Shown here: one piece after another, positions 23,135 to 31,868 of the stretch
Layout of the letters: each line of letters starts with the position of its first letter
Numbering within the stretch: position 1 is the first letter of the stretch
DNA from: Sulfurimonas sp.
GTDB taxonomy: Bacteria > Campylobacterota > Campylobacteria > Campylobacterales > Sulfurimonadaceae
Length of the DNA: 33,238 nucleotides
Assembly: GCF_028694895.1 (NCBI RefSeq)
Contig: NZ_JAQVKA010000013.1
Span: 1 to 33,238 of the forward strand
Direction of reading: 5' to 3'
Translations under genes and position numbers: made by a program
Notes under the pieces: generated by a model
Seen by the model: only the letters and a program-made list of their open reading frames with translations
Databases searched by the model: none
Told to the model about the DNA's origin: nothing

Positions 23135-24226
23135 ATGAAAAAAAATTTAAAATGGCTGAAATATTCATCGGGAGTTATTATTTTCATTATACTTAGCATC
23201 AGCATCTTTAATTATAAAATTGACAGATTAGGGTTATTTGAAAACTCTAATTATTTATCCAATGCAGCTAAAACTTTAACAAATGGAAATATGATAGCTG
23301 GATTAAAAAATTATGATGAAAGATTATTTCAAGAACTAATTATAAAAAATTTAAAAGTTAAAAATGATGCAATAGTTATTGGCTCATCAAGAAGTATGGA
23401 GTTAAGAAAACGATTTTTTTTAAAAGAAGAAACATATTTTTTTAATCATTCAGTAAGTGGTGCAAGTTTAGAAGATTATATAGCGATAATTGGAGCATAT
23501 GAATCTATTCATAATTATTTACCTAATACTATAATAATGGGAATAGATCCTTGGATTTTCAATAAAAATAATTATCAAAATAGATGGCAAACTTTGAATA
23601 AATATTATCATTATGAATTAAATAAAATAACTAATAATAAGCAATCAAATAAACAAAATACTATTAATATAGATAAATGGAAGCAGTTGATAAATTACGA
23701 TTATACAGTTGAAAGTATTAAATTTTTTAAATTATTATTAAAAAATAAAGGCTCAACCTTCTATGTAGTAAAAACAACTGAAATAGATGATTCAATAAAA
23801 GAAACTGATGGATCAATTCATTATCCATATAAAATAAGAAACTCAGATTATGAAGAAGTAAAACAAGCTGCAATTTCATACACAAAAGGGCAAGTATACT
23901 CTTTGAACAAATTTGATACTTTAAGTAATGTAGTAATATTTGAAGAATTTATAAAATATTTACAACTAAAGAATATTGATATAGTTTTCTTTTTATCACC
24001 ATATAATCCAATAACATATGATTTGTTGATGAAAGAAATTAAGTATCAGTATATAGATATAGCAGAGAAATATTTAATTAATTTTGCTAAACAGCAAAAC
24101 ATAACAGTAATAGGCTCATATAATCCTCATAAATATGGATTTACAAATAAAGATTTTTTTGATGGTATGCATAGTCATGAAGTTGTTGCTAAAAAAATTT
24201 TCCAAAGTACTGATATAAAACGTTAA
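23135..24226 (+). CDS. SGNH-hydrolase-like partner of the MBOAT acyltransferase
   Basis: A 363-residue protein with one N-terminal membrane anchor (about 10-27) and a large outward domain. 'IVIGSSRSMEL' (about 80-90) resembles the nucleophile block with Ser in a G-x-S-R-S setting, 'SVSGASLEDY' follows, and 'DGMHSHEV' carries D343 and H346, a D-x-x-H pair as in the SGNH catalytic triad. The layout resembles AlgJ/AlgX/DltD-like proteins that transfer acetyl from the MBOAT to a polymer. The gene is strikingly AT-rich with many Asn, Lys and Ile codons, more than its neighbours, which suggests acquisition. Family call rests on motifs seen by eye; the detailed function is inferred from the pairing. 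Confidence 0.65.
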   Translation: MKKNLKWLKYSSGVIIFIILSISIFNYKIDRLGLFENSNYLSNAAKTLTNGNMIAGLKNYDERLFQELIIKNLKVKNDAIVIGSSRSMELRKRFFLKEETYFFNHSVSGASLEDYIAIIGAYESIHNYLPNTIIMGIDPWIFNKNNYQNRWQTLNKYYHYELNKITNNKQSNKQNTINIDKWKQLINYDYTVESIKFFKLLLKNKGSTFYVVKTTEIDDSIKETDGSIHYPYKIRNSDYEEVKQAAISYTKGQVYSLNKFDTLSNVVIFEEFIKYLQLKNIDIVFFLSPYNPITYDLLMKEIKYQYIDIAEKYLINFAKQQNITVIGSYNPHKYGFTNKDFFDGMHSHEVVAKKIFQSTDIKR

Positions 24227-24246
24227 GTAATCCTTTATATTTTTAT

Positions 24247-25533
24247 TTAAAAAAACTTAGCAGATATAGCCTCTACTTCTTCTATACTCTTAGCGATAGA
24301 TGCTGATAGATTTTCATATCCATCTTTTGTTACTAAGATATCATCTTCGATTCTGATGCCTATTCCTCGAAACTTCTTTGGTACGCTTTTATCATCTTTA
24401 TCTATATATAGACCTGGTTCAATTGTTAAAACCATTCCCTCTTTTAGCGCTATCTCTTTATTCTTTTTATCTCTATATGGTGCTGGGTCATGAACGTCTA
24501 TTCCCATCCAGTGCCCTATTCCATGTGGGTAATACTTTTTATGTTTCTTCTCTTTTATCGCTTTTTTCACACTACCTTTTAGTATTGCAAGTTTTATCAT
24601 TCCCTTAGTTAGTAGCTTTTCTGCCTTTTCTTGAAGTGTACTTCTTAAAACTTGTGGTTTTATCATACTAATAACTTTTAATTGAGTATCTAAAACCAAG
24701 TTATATAGCTCTTTTTGTGCCTCACTAAATTTACCATTTACAGGAATTGTTCTTGTTATATCACTTGCATAGTAATTATGCTCACACCCAGCATCTATCA
24801 AGATAAGCTCTCCATCGACTAAAGGCTTGTTATTTTTTATATAGTGCAAAGTGTTAGCGCTATTGCCACATGCAACTATAGAAGTATATGCATCACTGTA
24901 AGCTGCATTGTTCTTAAACTCATGCTCTATCTCTGCTTGAAGATGATACTCATATTTACCCTCTTTGTTCATACTCATAACTCTATGATGTGCTTTTGCT
25001 GTAATCGCAATTGATTTTTTTATAAGTTTTATCTCAGCAGCTGATTTAACAAGTCTCATTTTTTGTATAAGTGGGATAATGTCAAGTTTTTCTTTAAAGA
25101 GTTTTGTACTTTTTAAAATCTTTTTTACAGCACGCTTTTTTGAATTTATCTCAAAATAGATATTTTTTTTATCTTCTATCGAGGCTTTAAAAATCTCTTT
25201 AAACTCATCTATCTCATAGACTTCATCTACTAAAAATCTTTTTTTTGCCTCTTTTGTGCCTAATCTTTTTCCATTCCATAACTCTAGTGTCTTATCTTTT
25301 TTTTGAACAAATAAGAGTGTTTTTACACTCTCTTTTGTTTTTATAAACATAAGTGCGGCATTGTCCTCTTTAAAGCCACTTAGATAGTAGAAGTTGCTAT
25401 CTTGGCGGTATGGATGGTGTGTATCGTTAGAACGTGTAGCTTCTGGTGCACTAAATATAACCGCGATAGAGTTTTTTAAAAAACTCTTTGAGAGAGAATC
25501 TCTTCTTTTTTTATATTCATTCTCTTTTATCAC
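24247..25533 (-). CDS. pepP: Xaa-Pro aminopeptidase-like M24B metallopeptidase
   Basis: A 428-residue cytoplasmic peptidase that removes an N-terminal residue before proline. The N-terminal aminopeptidase-P domain is recognised by 'APEATRSNDTHHPYRQDSNFYYLSGF'. The C-terminal pita-bread domain holds the five dimetal ligands: D in 'LILIDAGCEHNYYASD', the second D in the same stretch, H in 'PHGIGHWMGIDVHD', E in 'LTIEPGLYI' and E in 'GIRIEDDIL'. Start GTG at 25533, overlapping the stop of the lipoprotein gene (GTGA), with GGAGAG upstream. Last gene of the nine-gene leftward run. A general protein-turnover role is likely; a tie with the lipid-transport genes is not evident. Confidence 0.9.
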   Translation of the reverse strand: MIKENEYKKRRDSLSKSFLKNSIAVIFSAPEATRSNDTHHPYRQDSNFYYLSGFKEDNAALMFIKTKESVKTLLFVQKKDKTLELWNGKRLGTKEAKKRFLVDEVYEIDEFKEIFKASIEDKKNIYFEINSKKRAVKKILKSTKLFKEKLDIIPLIQKMRLVKSAAEIKLIKKSIAITAKAHHRVMSMNKEGKYEYHLQAEIEHEFKNNAAYSDAYTSIVACGNSANTLHYIKNNKPLVDGELILIDAGCEHNYYASDITRTIPVNGKFSEAQKELYNLVLDTQLKVISMIKPQVLRSTLQEKAEKLLTKGMIKLAILKGSVKKAIKEKKHKKYYPHGIGHWMGIDVHDPAPYRDKKNKEIALKEGMVLTIEPGLYIDKDDKSVPKKFRGIGIRIEDDILVTKDGYENLSASIAKSIEEVEAISAKFF

Positions 25534-26126
25534 TTACACTCTCCCTCAAGCCACTCTATATTTTTTGAAATTATTTCATCAAGGGCTAGGCTTAGAGCTT
25601 CTACCCCACCATCTGCATCTTGAGTTTTGGTATCAATTTTAGAGCTAAATTTATTTGCTTTTACAACAGTGTTTGTTTTTGCATCAACAAGAGAGAGGCT
25701 AATGATTACATTAACATAAGAACTACTCATATCTTTTGTATAAAACTGCATAAACTCCTCAACATCTATCTCCAAAACAAAGTCGCTCTTTACTCTTGAC
25801 TTAAAAGAGTGAACACTCTTAAATAGTGCAGAATCTCTTATGCTCTTATATAGCGCTGATGTTATAAAGCTATTTGGCGACTCTTGCCACTGTGCTTGTG
25901 AATAAGAAAAGATTTGATTATCCGATTCTGTATAATCCATATTTAAAGAGAGTAAAGACGCTGAGCTAAACGCTTGAGATATTTTTAAAGAGTTCTCTTT
26001 GCAACCTTTAGAGATGCTCTTTATGTGAGTATCTTTAGTTATAACTCTAAACTCAGTTACATGAGGCTTCATTGTTGTACAACCAACAAATAAAAAAACT
26101 GTTATAAGTGTTAAAAGTATCTTCAT
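25530..26126 (-). CDS. ABC-transport auxiliary lipoprotein (PqiC-like)
   Basis: A 198-residue lipoprotein: signal 'MKILLTLITVFLFVGC' with lipobox cysteine at residue 16. The mature part, with 'ENSLKISQAFSSASLLSLNMDYTESDNQIFSYSQAQW' and 'LYKSIRDSALFKSV', matches the ABC-type transport auxiliary family (PqiC). In this family, a conserved Y-S-x-x-x-W element follows a strand, and the protein works with an MCE protein at the outer membrane. It is one base after mlaD and overlaps the peptidase gene by four bases. It probably receives or hands over lipids in the envelope in place of MlaC, but that is inference. Confidence 0.8.
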   Translation of the reverse strand: MKILLTLITVFLFVGCTTMKPHVTEFRVITKDTHIKSISKGCKENSLKISQAFSSASLLSLNMDYTESDNQIFSYSQAQWQESPNSFITSALYKSIRDSALFKSVHSFKSRVKSDFVLEIDVEEFMQFYTKDMSSSYVNVIISLSLVDAKTNTVVKANKFSSKIDTKTQDADGGVEALSLALDEIISKNIEWLEGECK

Positions 26127-26127
26127 A

Positions 26128-27090
26128 TTACTTCTCCCCTGGTCCTTTTTTAATTCTCTCTTGCATAAAAAGCATATCTGCTGGGCTTCTCTCGTGATCT
26201 CTTAGAGTATCTTCCATTTTTATTATAAGATTTTGCATCTCTATGAGTGTATTATTTAGAGTTGGTAAGATATCATTTGTAATCTCTTTGATATTAAAAT
26301 CTCCACTCTCAACTGCGATCTTAAATGTATCCATCGAACTTTTAATTCCTAAATAACTATTTGAAATAGAGTTAAATGATTTTGAGATATTCTCTTCCCA
26401 AACTATACTATTATTTACAAGCTTCTCTATACGTGGAAAGGTTTCATCTAGCTTTTTAGAAGCGCTATTTAAATTTCTCATAGTTCCTTGAAAATTCTCA
26501 ATTGTCTCATCATCTAAAATCTTGTTTAGTTTTGAGATAAAGATATCACTGTTTTTTAAAAGAAGTGTAATCTCATTTTGATTCTCTTCTTTTAATACGC
26601 TACTAAGACGGTGAAGCGTGTCTGATAGGTTTAGGGTAATATCACCAAGTGTATTTTCAAGTTTTATCAAAAGAGATGGGATAGTCTTTATAACAGGATA
26701 CTCTTGTCCATCTTCTTTTTCTAAAAGAGGTGCGCTATCATCTCCAAAACTTAGGTTTATGTAACTAAGCCCTGTTATGCCTTGAGACGTAAGTTGAGCC
26801 ATGGTTGATGATTTTATAGGCGTTGAGTTTAGTACGCTTACTAAAACTATTACCTCTTCAGAGTTATTTGGATTGATACTAAGGTTAGTTACTTTACCTA
26901 CACTTATACCTCTAAATTTTACAGGAGCATCAAGATTTAAGCCAAGAACTGACTCTTCAAAATGGATGGCATATGTCTTCATCTCAATATTTTTAGATGG
27001 TTTAAGTAGCCAATACCCAAAGCCAAGCATTAAAATTGTTGCAAAGAGCATCAAAAAACCAATTAAACTATAATTTACTTTATTGTTCAC
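26128..27090 (-). CDS. mlaD: MlaD-like MCE-domain lipid-transport protein
   Basis: A 320-residue protein with one N-terminal membrane anchor (about 8-28) and a single MCE domain (about 39-120): 'YAIHFEESVLGLNLDAPVKFRGISVGKV' and 'SQGITGLSYINLSFG' are diagnostic. The long helical C-terminal part (about 130-300) is more extended than in E. coli MlaD (183 residues). MCE proteins form hexameric rings through which phospholipids move between membranes. Start GTG at 27090. It follows the ATPase gene by five bases, and the lipoprotein gene starts right after it, so this is a complete MlaE-F-D plus lipoprotein importer/exporter set. Confidence 0.88.
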   Translation of the reverse strand: MNNKVNYSLIGFLMLFATILMLGFGYWLLKPSKNIEMKTYAIHFEESVLGLNLDAPVKFRGISVGKVTNLSINPNNSEEVIVLVSVLNSTPIKSSTMAQLTSQGITGLSYINLSFGDDSAPLLEKEDGQEYPVIKTIPSLLIKLENTLGDITLNLSDTLHRLSSVLKEENQNEITLLLKNSDIFISKLNKILDDETIENFQGTMRNLNSASKKLDETFPRIEKLVNNSIVWEENISKSFNSISNSYLGIKSSMDTFKIAVESGDFNIKEITNDILPTLNNTLIEMQNLIIKMEDTLRDHERSPADMLFMQERIKKGPGEK

Positions 27091-27095
27091 AATCC

Positions 27096-27836
27096 CTACC
27101 TCTTAGTACCGCTAAAAAAAGTCTCTATAAACTTATTTTCAACACTAAATATATTATCTAAATTACCCTCATACACCACTTTTTTATTATCTATTATGGC
27201 GACATAATCTAGTGTATCATAAACTGAACGTAAATCATGTGAGACCATAACGATAGTAAGCCCAAGCAAGTCTCTTAGTTTAAGTATCAATGAGTCAAAC
27301 TCTCTAGCTGATATCGGATCAAGTCCGCTTGTTGGCTCATCCAAAAACAGAAGCTTTGGGTCCATGGCTAATGCTCGCGCAAGACCTGCTTTTTTTTTCA
27401 TTCCACCACTAATTTGTGATGGAAATAGATAAGCATCTTCAGGTTTTAACCCAACTATATTTATCTTAAAAGCAACAATTTCATCAATCATAGCTTCTGA
27501 GAGATCAGTGTACTCAACAAGTGGGAGTGCAATGTTATCTCTTAGATTTAGCGATGAAAAGAGTGCTCCATATTGAAACAGAACTCCCCATCCACGTCTA
27601 AGCTCCATAGCTTCTTTATATCTGATATTTTTTAAATTATGTCCAAGCACATCAATATCGCCACCATGAAATTTTTGCAGCATAACCATCTCTCTAAGTA
27701 GCGTTGTTTTACCACTTCCACTAGGGCCAAGTATGCCATATATGCTTCCCTCTGGCACACTCAAATCTACACTCTCATGGACTACCTTTTCGCCAAAAGC
27801 AGTTCTTACATTTCTTAGTTTAATAACCATATTCAT
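27096..27836 (-). CDS. mlaF: MlaF-like ATPase of an MCE lipid transporter
   Basis: A 246-residue ABC ATPase. Walker A 'GPSGSGKTT' (about 37-45), Q-loop 'VLFQYGALFSSLNL', signature 'ISGGMKKKAGLARAL' (about 142-156), Walker B 'LLFLDEPTSGLDPI' (about 163-176) and switch His in 'VMVSHDL'. The 'FQYGALFSSLNL ... SGGMKKR' pattern is typical of MlaF, which powers phospholipid movement through MlaE/MlaD. It overlaps the mlaE-like gene by one base and is followed by mlaD after five bases. Confidence 0.93.
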   Translation of the reverse strand: MNMVIKLRNVRTAFGEKVVHESVDLSVPEGSIYGILGPSGSGKTTLLREMVMLQKFHGGDIDVLGHNLKNIRYKEAMELRRGWGVLFQYGALFSSLNLRDNIALPLVEYTDLSEAMIDEIVAFKINIVGLKPEDAYLFPSQISGGMKKKAGLARALAMDPKLLFLDEPTSGLDPISAREFDSLILKLRDLLGLTIVMVSHDLRSVYDTLDYVAIIDNKKVVYEGNLDNIFSVENKFIETFFSGTKR

Positions 27837-28957
27837 TATATCCCCAAGTTTGTAAAAGCTATAGAGAAGATAGCATCACATATGATTACAGCAAAAATCG
27901 ACTCTACAACGCTCTTTGTTGTGTTTAAGCCTATGCTTTGCGTATCATCTTTAACAAGCAACCCTTGATAGATTGCTATGGTGGCAATTAAAAATGCAAA
28001 AAACGGTCCTTTTATAATACCAACTATGAAGTGTTTTATGTTTATAACGTCATTAAATCTATCCAAAAACATATCGACTGTTATGTTTAAATCAATATTT
28101 GCGACAAGCATTCCACCAAGGAGCGCCATGATATCTGAGACAAAGATAAGAAGTGGCATTGTAATCATGAGTGCTACTATCTTTGGGACAACTAAAAACC
28201 TATATGGGTCAAATCCCATGGTCTGCATTGCATCAAGCTCTTGAGTTATCTTCATCGCCCCAATTTGAGCCGTAAAAGCTGAGCCACTTCTTCCAGCGAT
28301 TACTATAGCAGTAATCAAAGGAGATAGCTCTCTTAGAATTGAGAGTCCAAGCATGTCCACTATAAAAATATTTGCACCGTAGAGTTTTAGCTGATACGCA
28401 GACTGGTATGCGACAACCACACCAATCAAAAAGCTAGTAAGTGCAACTATGCTAAAAGCTTTAACTGCGCACTCATTCATCTCAAAAGCTATCTCTTTGA
28501 AGCGAATATTTTTATAAGAGATAAGGTAGCGAAATTTATGAGTAAAGAGCTCACCTAAAAACGCCATAAAAGAGATAGCTCCAAGGTATGTTTTATAGCT
28601 TTTTTCACCTATTTTTTCGACTGGATTTCTTTTTTTCTTTTTTGTTATTTTCTGAGTTGTTGATTTATGAACTCTAATTAACTCTAGCATATCAAGAGTA
28701 TCTTTATCTTCACATACTATATCTACCATGTAGCCTTTGAGCTCAAGTTCTTTTTGTAGATTATTTAAAAATATAGAGCCAGCACTATCCAAAAACGATA
28801 ATTCAAGAAGGTTAATGAGTGCAGTTTTTTCTTTTTGAGACTCTATTTTATCTGTCTCTTTTTTGTATTTCATAAGATTGTAGAGGGTCAGCTCTCCTTT
28901 AAATTTTAAAGAGAGCCCATCATCACTATAAGTAGTTTTAAAAGAGGAGTAATTCAT
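27836..28957 (-). CDS. mlaE: MlaE-like permease with fused N-terminal STAS (MlaB-like) domain
   Basis: A 373-residue protein. Residues about 1-105 are an STAS domain ('LSLKFKGELTLYN', 'LLELSFLDSAGS'), the function of separate MlaB in E. coli, and residues about 125-373 are the MlaE permease ('LTSFLIGVVVAYQSAYQLKLYGA', 'ELSPLITAIVIAGRSGSAFTAQIGAMKITQELDAMQTMGFDP'), with about five membrane helices. The two parts are joined by a very basic linker (KKKKR). The fused form is common outside gammaproteobacteria. No good ribosome-binding site precedes the ATG, and it starts nine bases after the cheW stop, so translation may depend on upstream ribosomes. Confidence 0.9.
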   Translation of the reverse strand: MNYSSFKTTYSDDGLSLKFKGELTLYNLMKYKKETDKIESQKEKTALINLLELSFLDSAGSIFLNNLQKELELKGYMVDIVCEDKDTLDMLELIRVHKSTTQKITKKKKRNPVEKIGEKSYKTYLGAISFMAFLGELFTHKFRYLISYKNIRFKEIAFEMNECAVKAFSIVALTSFLIGVVVAYQSAYQLKLYGANIFIVDMLGLSILRELSPLITAIVIAGRSGSAFTAQIGAMKITQELDAMQTMGFDPYRFLVVPKIVALMITMPLLIFVSDIMALLGGMLVANIDLNITVDMFLDRFNDVINIKHFIVGIIKGPFFAFLIATIAIYQGLLVKDDTQSIGLNTTKSVVESIFAVIICDAIFSIAFTNLGI

Positions 28958-28966
28958 GTGGAAAAA

Positions 28967-29458
28967 TTAAAAATCTCTTAGTAGAAGTTTTTTAACCTTT
29001 AATATAGTTATGATTCTATCTTCTCTCTTTCCAACGCCATCTATCATAGTATCATCACCGCTTGCCGTATCAGGCGCTGGCCCTATGTTTGATTTTTTAA
29101 TTCTTATTGCCATTGTAAGTCTATCAATTACAAATCCAGCAACATCATCACCATCTCGCATAACGATAAATCTTGTCTCTTCATTATGCTTTTTAGGGCT
29201 AAGTCCAAACTTCATACGTAAGTCTATAAGAGGAATAACAGCGCCACGCATATTAAAAACACCAATAACATACTTTGGAACTTGTGGTACTCGTGTCCAT
29301 GGAAATGGTTTGATAATCTCTTGAATAGATAAGATTGGAACAGCATACTCTTCATCTCCAATTATAAAACCAACCAATTGAACAACATCATCAACATTCT
29401 CTTGTCCACTCTCTTTTTGACTCTGTTTTTTAATAATCTGTTTTAATTTATCGCTCAT
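28967..29458 (-). CDS. cheW: CheW chemotaxis coupling protein
   Basis: A 163-residue CheW-domain protein that links chemoreceptors with the CheA kinase. Diagnostic stretches are 'QLVGFIIGDEEYAVPILSIQEIIKP', 'VPQVPKYVIGVFNMRGAVIPLIDLR' and 'FIVMRDGDDVAGFVIDRL'. About 20 charged residues precede the domain. The ATG overlaps the cheA stop (ATGA), so translation is coupled to the kinase. It is followed after nine bases by the lipid-transport genes. Confidence 0.95.
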   Translation of the reverse strand: MSDKLKQIIKKQSQKESGQENVDDVVQLVGFIIGDEEYAVPILSIQEIIKPFPWTRVPQVPKYVIGVFNMRGAVIPLIDLRMKFGLSPKKHNEETRFIVMRDGDDVAGFVIDRLTMAIRIKKSNIGPAPDTASGDDTMIDGVGKREDRIITILKVKKLLLRDF

Positions 29459-31857
29459 TTTAAAAACTCCGATCTAAAATTAATGTTTCTTTGAACTACG
29501 CTCATCAGATAATCACCAGAGTAAGGTTTTGTAATATACTCAACCATTCCAGACTCAACACCGCGCATCCTATCAGACTTGCCAGTACGAGACGTTACGG
29601 CAATTAGAGGTAGGTTTTTGTATCGGTTATATTTTTTAATCTCAGTTGCTAGTGTGTATCCATCCATTCTAGGCATCTCAATATCTACAAGCATAGCATC
29701 AAAACTATGATCACCCTGCTTTAAGATGCTAAGAGCTTCTTGACCATCACCAGCTTCAACTAGCGTTACACCAAGAGGTTCAAGAGCTTTTCTCATAATG
29801 GTTCTATCAGTTTTAGAGTCATCAACTATCATGATTGTATAATCACTTGCTTTTGTTTTTTCGCGCGTAAGCATTGCAGCATCTGAAGTACTATCAACTA
29901 TAGCACTTGTTTTAACATGCTTTGCCATATCCATAATTGCTACAACATCAACAATAAGCGTTACACCACCATCGCCTCTGATTGTAGCTCCTGCGATGCC
30001 CTCTATGCCTTTTAAGAACTCTCCAAGAGATTTTATAACTATCTCCTCTTGTCCAACTAGAGTATCAACAATAAGCCCAAGTTTACTTGCACCAAGACCA
30101 AGCACAACAACGTAAGCGTACTCACTTGAATCTAAAACGCGCTCAACTTCAAAGATATCACCAATATGTACAAGAGAGAGGACATCTTCACGCAGTCTCA
30201 TAACAGAGCGTCCCTCAACCGTGTAAACTTCATCTTTAGATATTCTAACAGTCTCTAAAACTGAGGCAAGAGGGATAGCGTAGTGCTCCTCTTGAACACC
30301 AACAAGTAGTGCTTGAATAATAGCTAGAGTAAGAGGTATCTTTAACTTCATAGAAGTTCCAACACCTAGCTCACTATCTATATCTATGATTCCATTTACT
30401 TTTTCGATATTTGTTTTAACAACGTCCATACCAACGCCACGTCCTGAGACGTTTGTAACATTAGCTGCTGTTGAGAAACCTGGCTTAAATATAAGAGCAA
30501 AGGCCTCTTTATCACTCATAGTATCAGCTTCTTTTTCTGTGATAACACCTTTTTCTAAAGACTTTCTCTTTAGCATATCTACATCAAGACCTTTTCCATC
30601 ATCATCAATTTGAATAACGATTTGATTGCCTTCGTTGTAAGCTTTTAACTTAATAGTACCTGTTTCACTCTTACCTTGTTCAAGGCGTATTTGAGGTATT
30701 TCAATACCATGATCACATGAGTTTCTGATGATGTGAACAAGAGGATCGCCTATCTCTTCAACGATTGATTTATCTAGTTCTGTATCTTCACCAAATATCT
30801 CAAGCTCAATTTTTTTGTTAAGTTCTCTACTTAAATCACGTATCATTCTAGGAAATTTGTTAAATACTTTACCAATTGGGAGCATTCTTGTCTTCATAAC
30901 TGCGATTTGTAAGTCGGTTGTAACGATTGAGACGATTGATACAACTTGGTTTAGCTCTTCTAAGAAGCTCTCACCCTCATATCGCTCTTCAACATCATCA
31001 TTGATTTTGATAAGTCTGTTTTTAGCAAGAACAAGTTCTCCTATAAGGTTCATCAAGTGGTCAAGTCGTTTAACATCAACACGGATAGTCTGCTCAACAT
31101 TAGACTGTTTTTTTGCTGGAGACGCTGCTCTTGCATCATCACTTGAGTCTGAATCTTCACCAAATGATGCAGGTTTTCTAGCTGGTGTAACAACAACTGG
31201 AGTTTTTGCAACAGGTACATACTCCTCAGCATCGCTATCTGCATTAGACTCAGCTTCATCCGCTGTGCCGTTAGTAGCTTTTTGCTCTCTTTTTATTTTA
31301 TCTTCTTCTTGTCTTTGCTTTAAGAGTCTCTCTATTTCAGCTTCTAACTCATCAGCATCCATACTGTCATAGTCTGGCTCATCACTATCATCTGTTGCAA
31401 CCTCTTCTTCTTGAGGCTCTTGGGTTTTGTTTTGAGCAGATACAGTAGTCTCTGGGACTTCTATATCAGTATCTCCTTTAGCACATTTATCTAGTCTTGC
31501 TACACAAGCAGATACATCTATACCGGCATCTGCGCTTGTATCGCGAATAGTATGCAGCAGAGCTTTCATCAAATCAATAGACTCTAAGATAACATCCATG
31601 ATAGCTGGGTTAAGAACAAGGTCCCCATGTCTCGCTTTGTTTAGTACGTCTTCCATGTGGTGCGTCAAGTGAGTCAAAACATCAAAGTTTAAAAATGAAG
31701 AAGCTCCCTTTACTGTATGCGCTACACGAAATATTCTATTTAAAAGCTCTAAGTCATCTGGTCTTGTTTCTAATTCAACTAAATCTTGATCTAGTTGTTC
31801 TATAAGCTCGAAAGATTCAACCAAAAAATCTTGTAATATCTCTTGAAATTCATCCAT
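29455..31857 (-). CDS. cheA: CheA histidine kinase with fused C-terminal receiver (CheAY)
   Basis: An 800-residue chemotaxis kinase. Domains: HPt about 1-110 with phospho-site His47 ('RVAHTVKGASSFL'); an acidic linker about 125-250; dimerisation helices about 260-320; ATPase with N-box 'HIIRNSCDHGIEIP', 'QIDDDGKGLD' and 'GRGVGMDVVK'; a CheW-like domain about 510-650; and a receiver about 675-795 ('IMIVDDSKTDR', phospho-Asp in 'LVDIEMPRMDG', Lys in 'ITKPY'). The CheA-receiver fusion is the usual form in Helicobacter, Campylobacter and relatives, where the receiver may act as a phosphate sink. There is no CheY gene next to it. GGGAG precedes the ATG. Confidence 0.96.
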   Translation of the reverse strand: MDEFQEILQDFLVESFELIEQLDQDLVELETRPDDLELLNRIFRVAHTVKGASSFLNFDVLTHLTHHMEDVLNKARHGDLVLNPAIMDVILESIDLMKALLHTIRDTSADAGIDVSACVARLDKCAKGDTDIEVPETTVSAQNKTQEPQEEEVATDDSDEPDYDSMDADELEAEIERLLKQRQEEDKIKREQKATNGTADEAESNADSDAEEYVPVAKTPVVVTPARKPASFGEDSDSSDDARAASPAKKQSNVEQTIRVDVKRLDHLMNLIGELVLAKNRLIKINDDVEERYEGESFLEELNQVVSIVSIVTTDLQIAVMKTRMLPIGKVFNKFPRMIRDLSRELNKKIELEIFGEDTELDKSIVEEIGDPLVHIIRNSCDHGIEIPQIRLEQGKSETGTIKLKAYNEGNQIVIQIDDDGKGLDVDMLKRKSLEKGVITEKEADTMSDKEAFALIFKPGFSTAANVTNVSGRGVGMDVVKTNIEKVNGIIDIDSELGVGTSMKLKIPLTLAIIQALLVGVQEEHYAIPLASVLETVRISKDEVYTVEGRSVMRLREDVLSLVHIGDIFEVERVLDSSEYAYVVVLGLGASKLGLIVDTLVGQEEIVIKSLGEFLKGIEGIAGATIRGDGGVTLIVDVVAIMDMAKHVKTSAIVDSTSDAAMLTREKTKASDYTIMIVDDSKTDRTIMRKALEPLGVTLVEAGDGQEALSILKQGDHSFDAMLVDIEMPRMDGYTLATEIKKYNRYKNLPLIAVTSRTGKSDRMRGVESGMVEYITKPYSGDYLMSVVQRNINFRSEFLK

Positions 31858-31868
31858 GTTTATACTCC

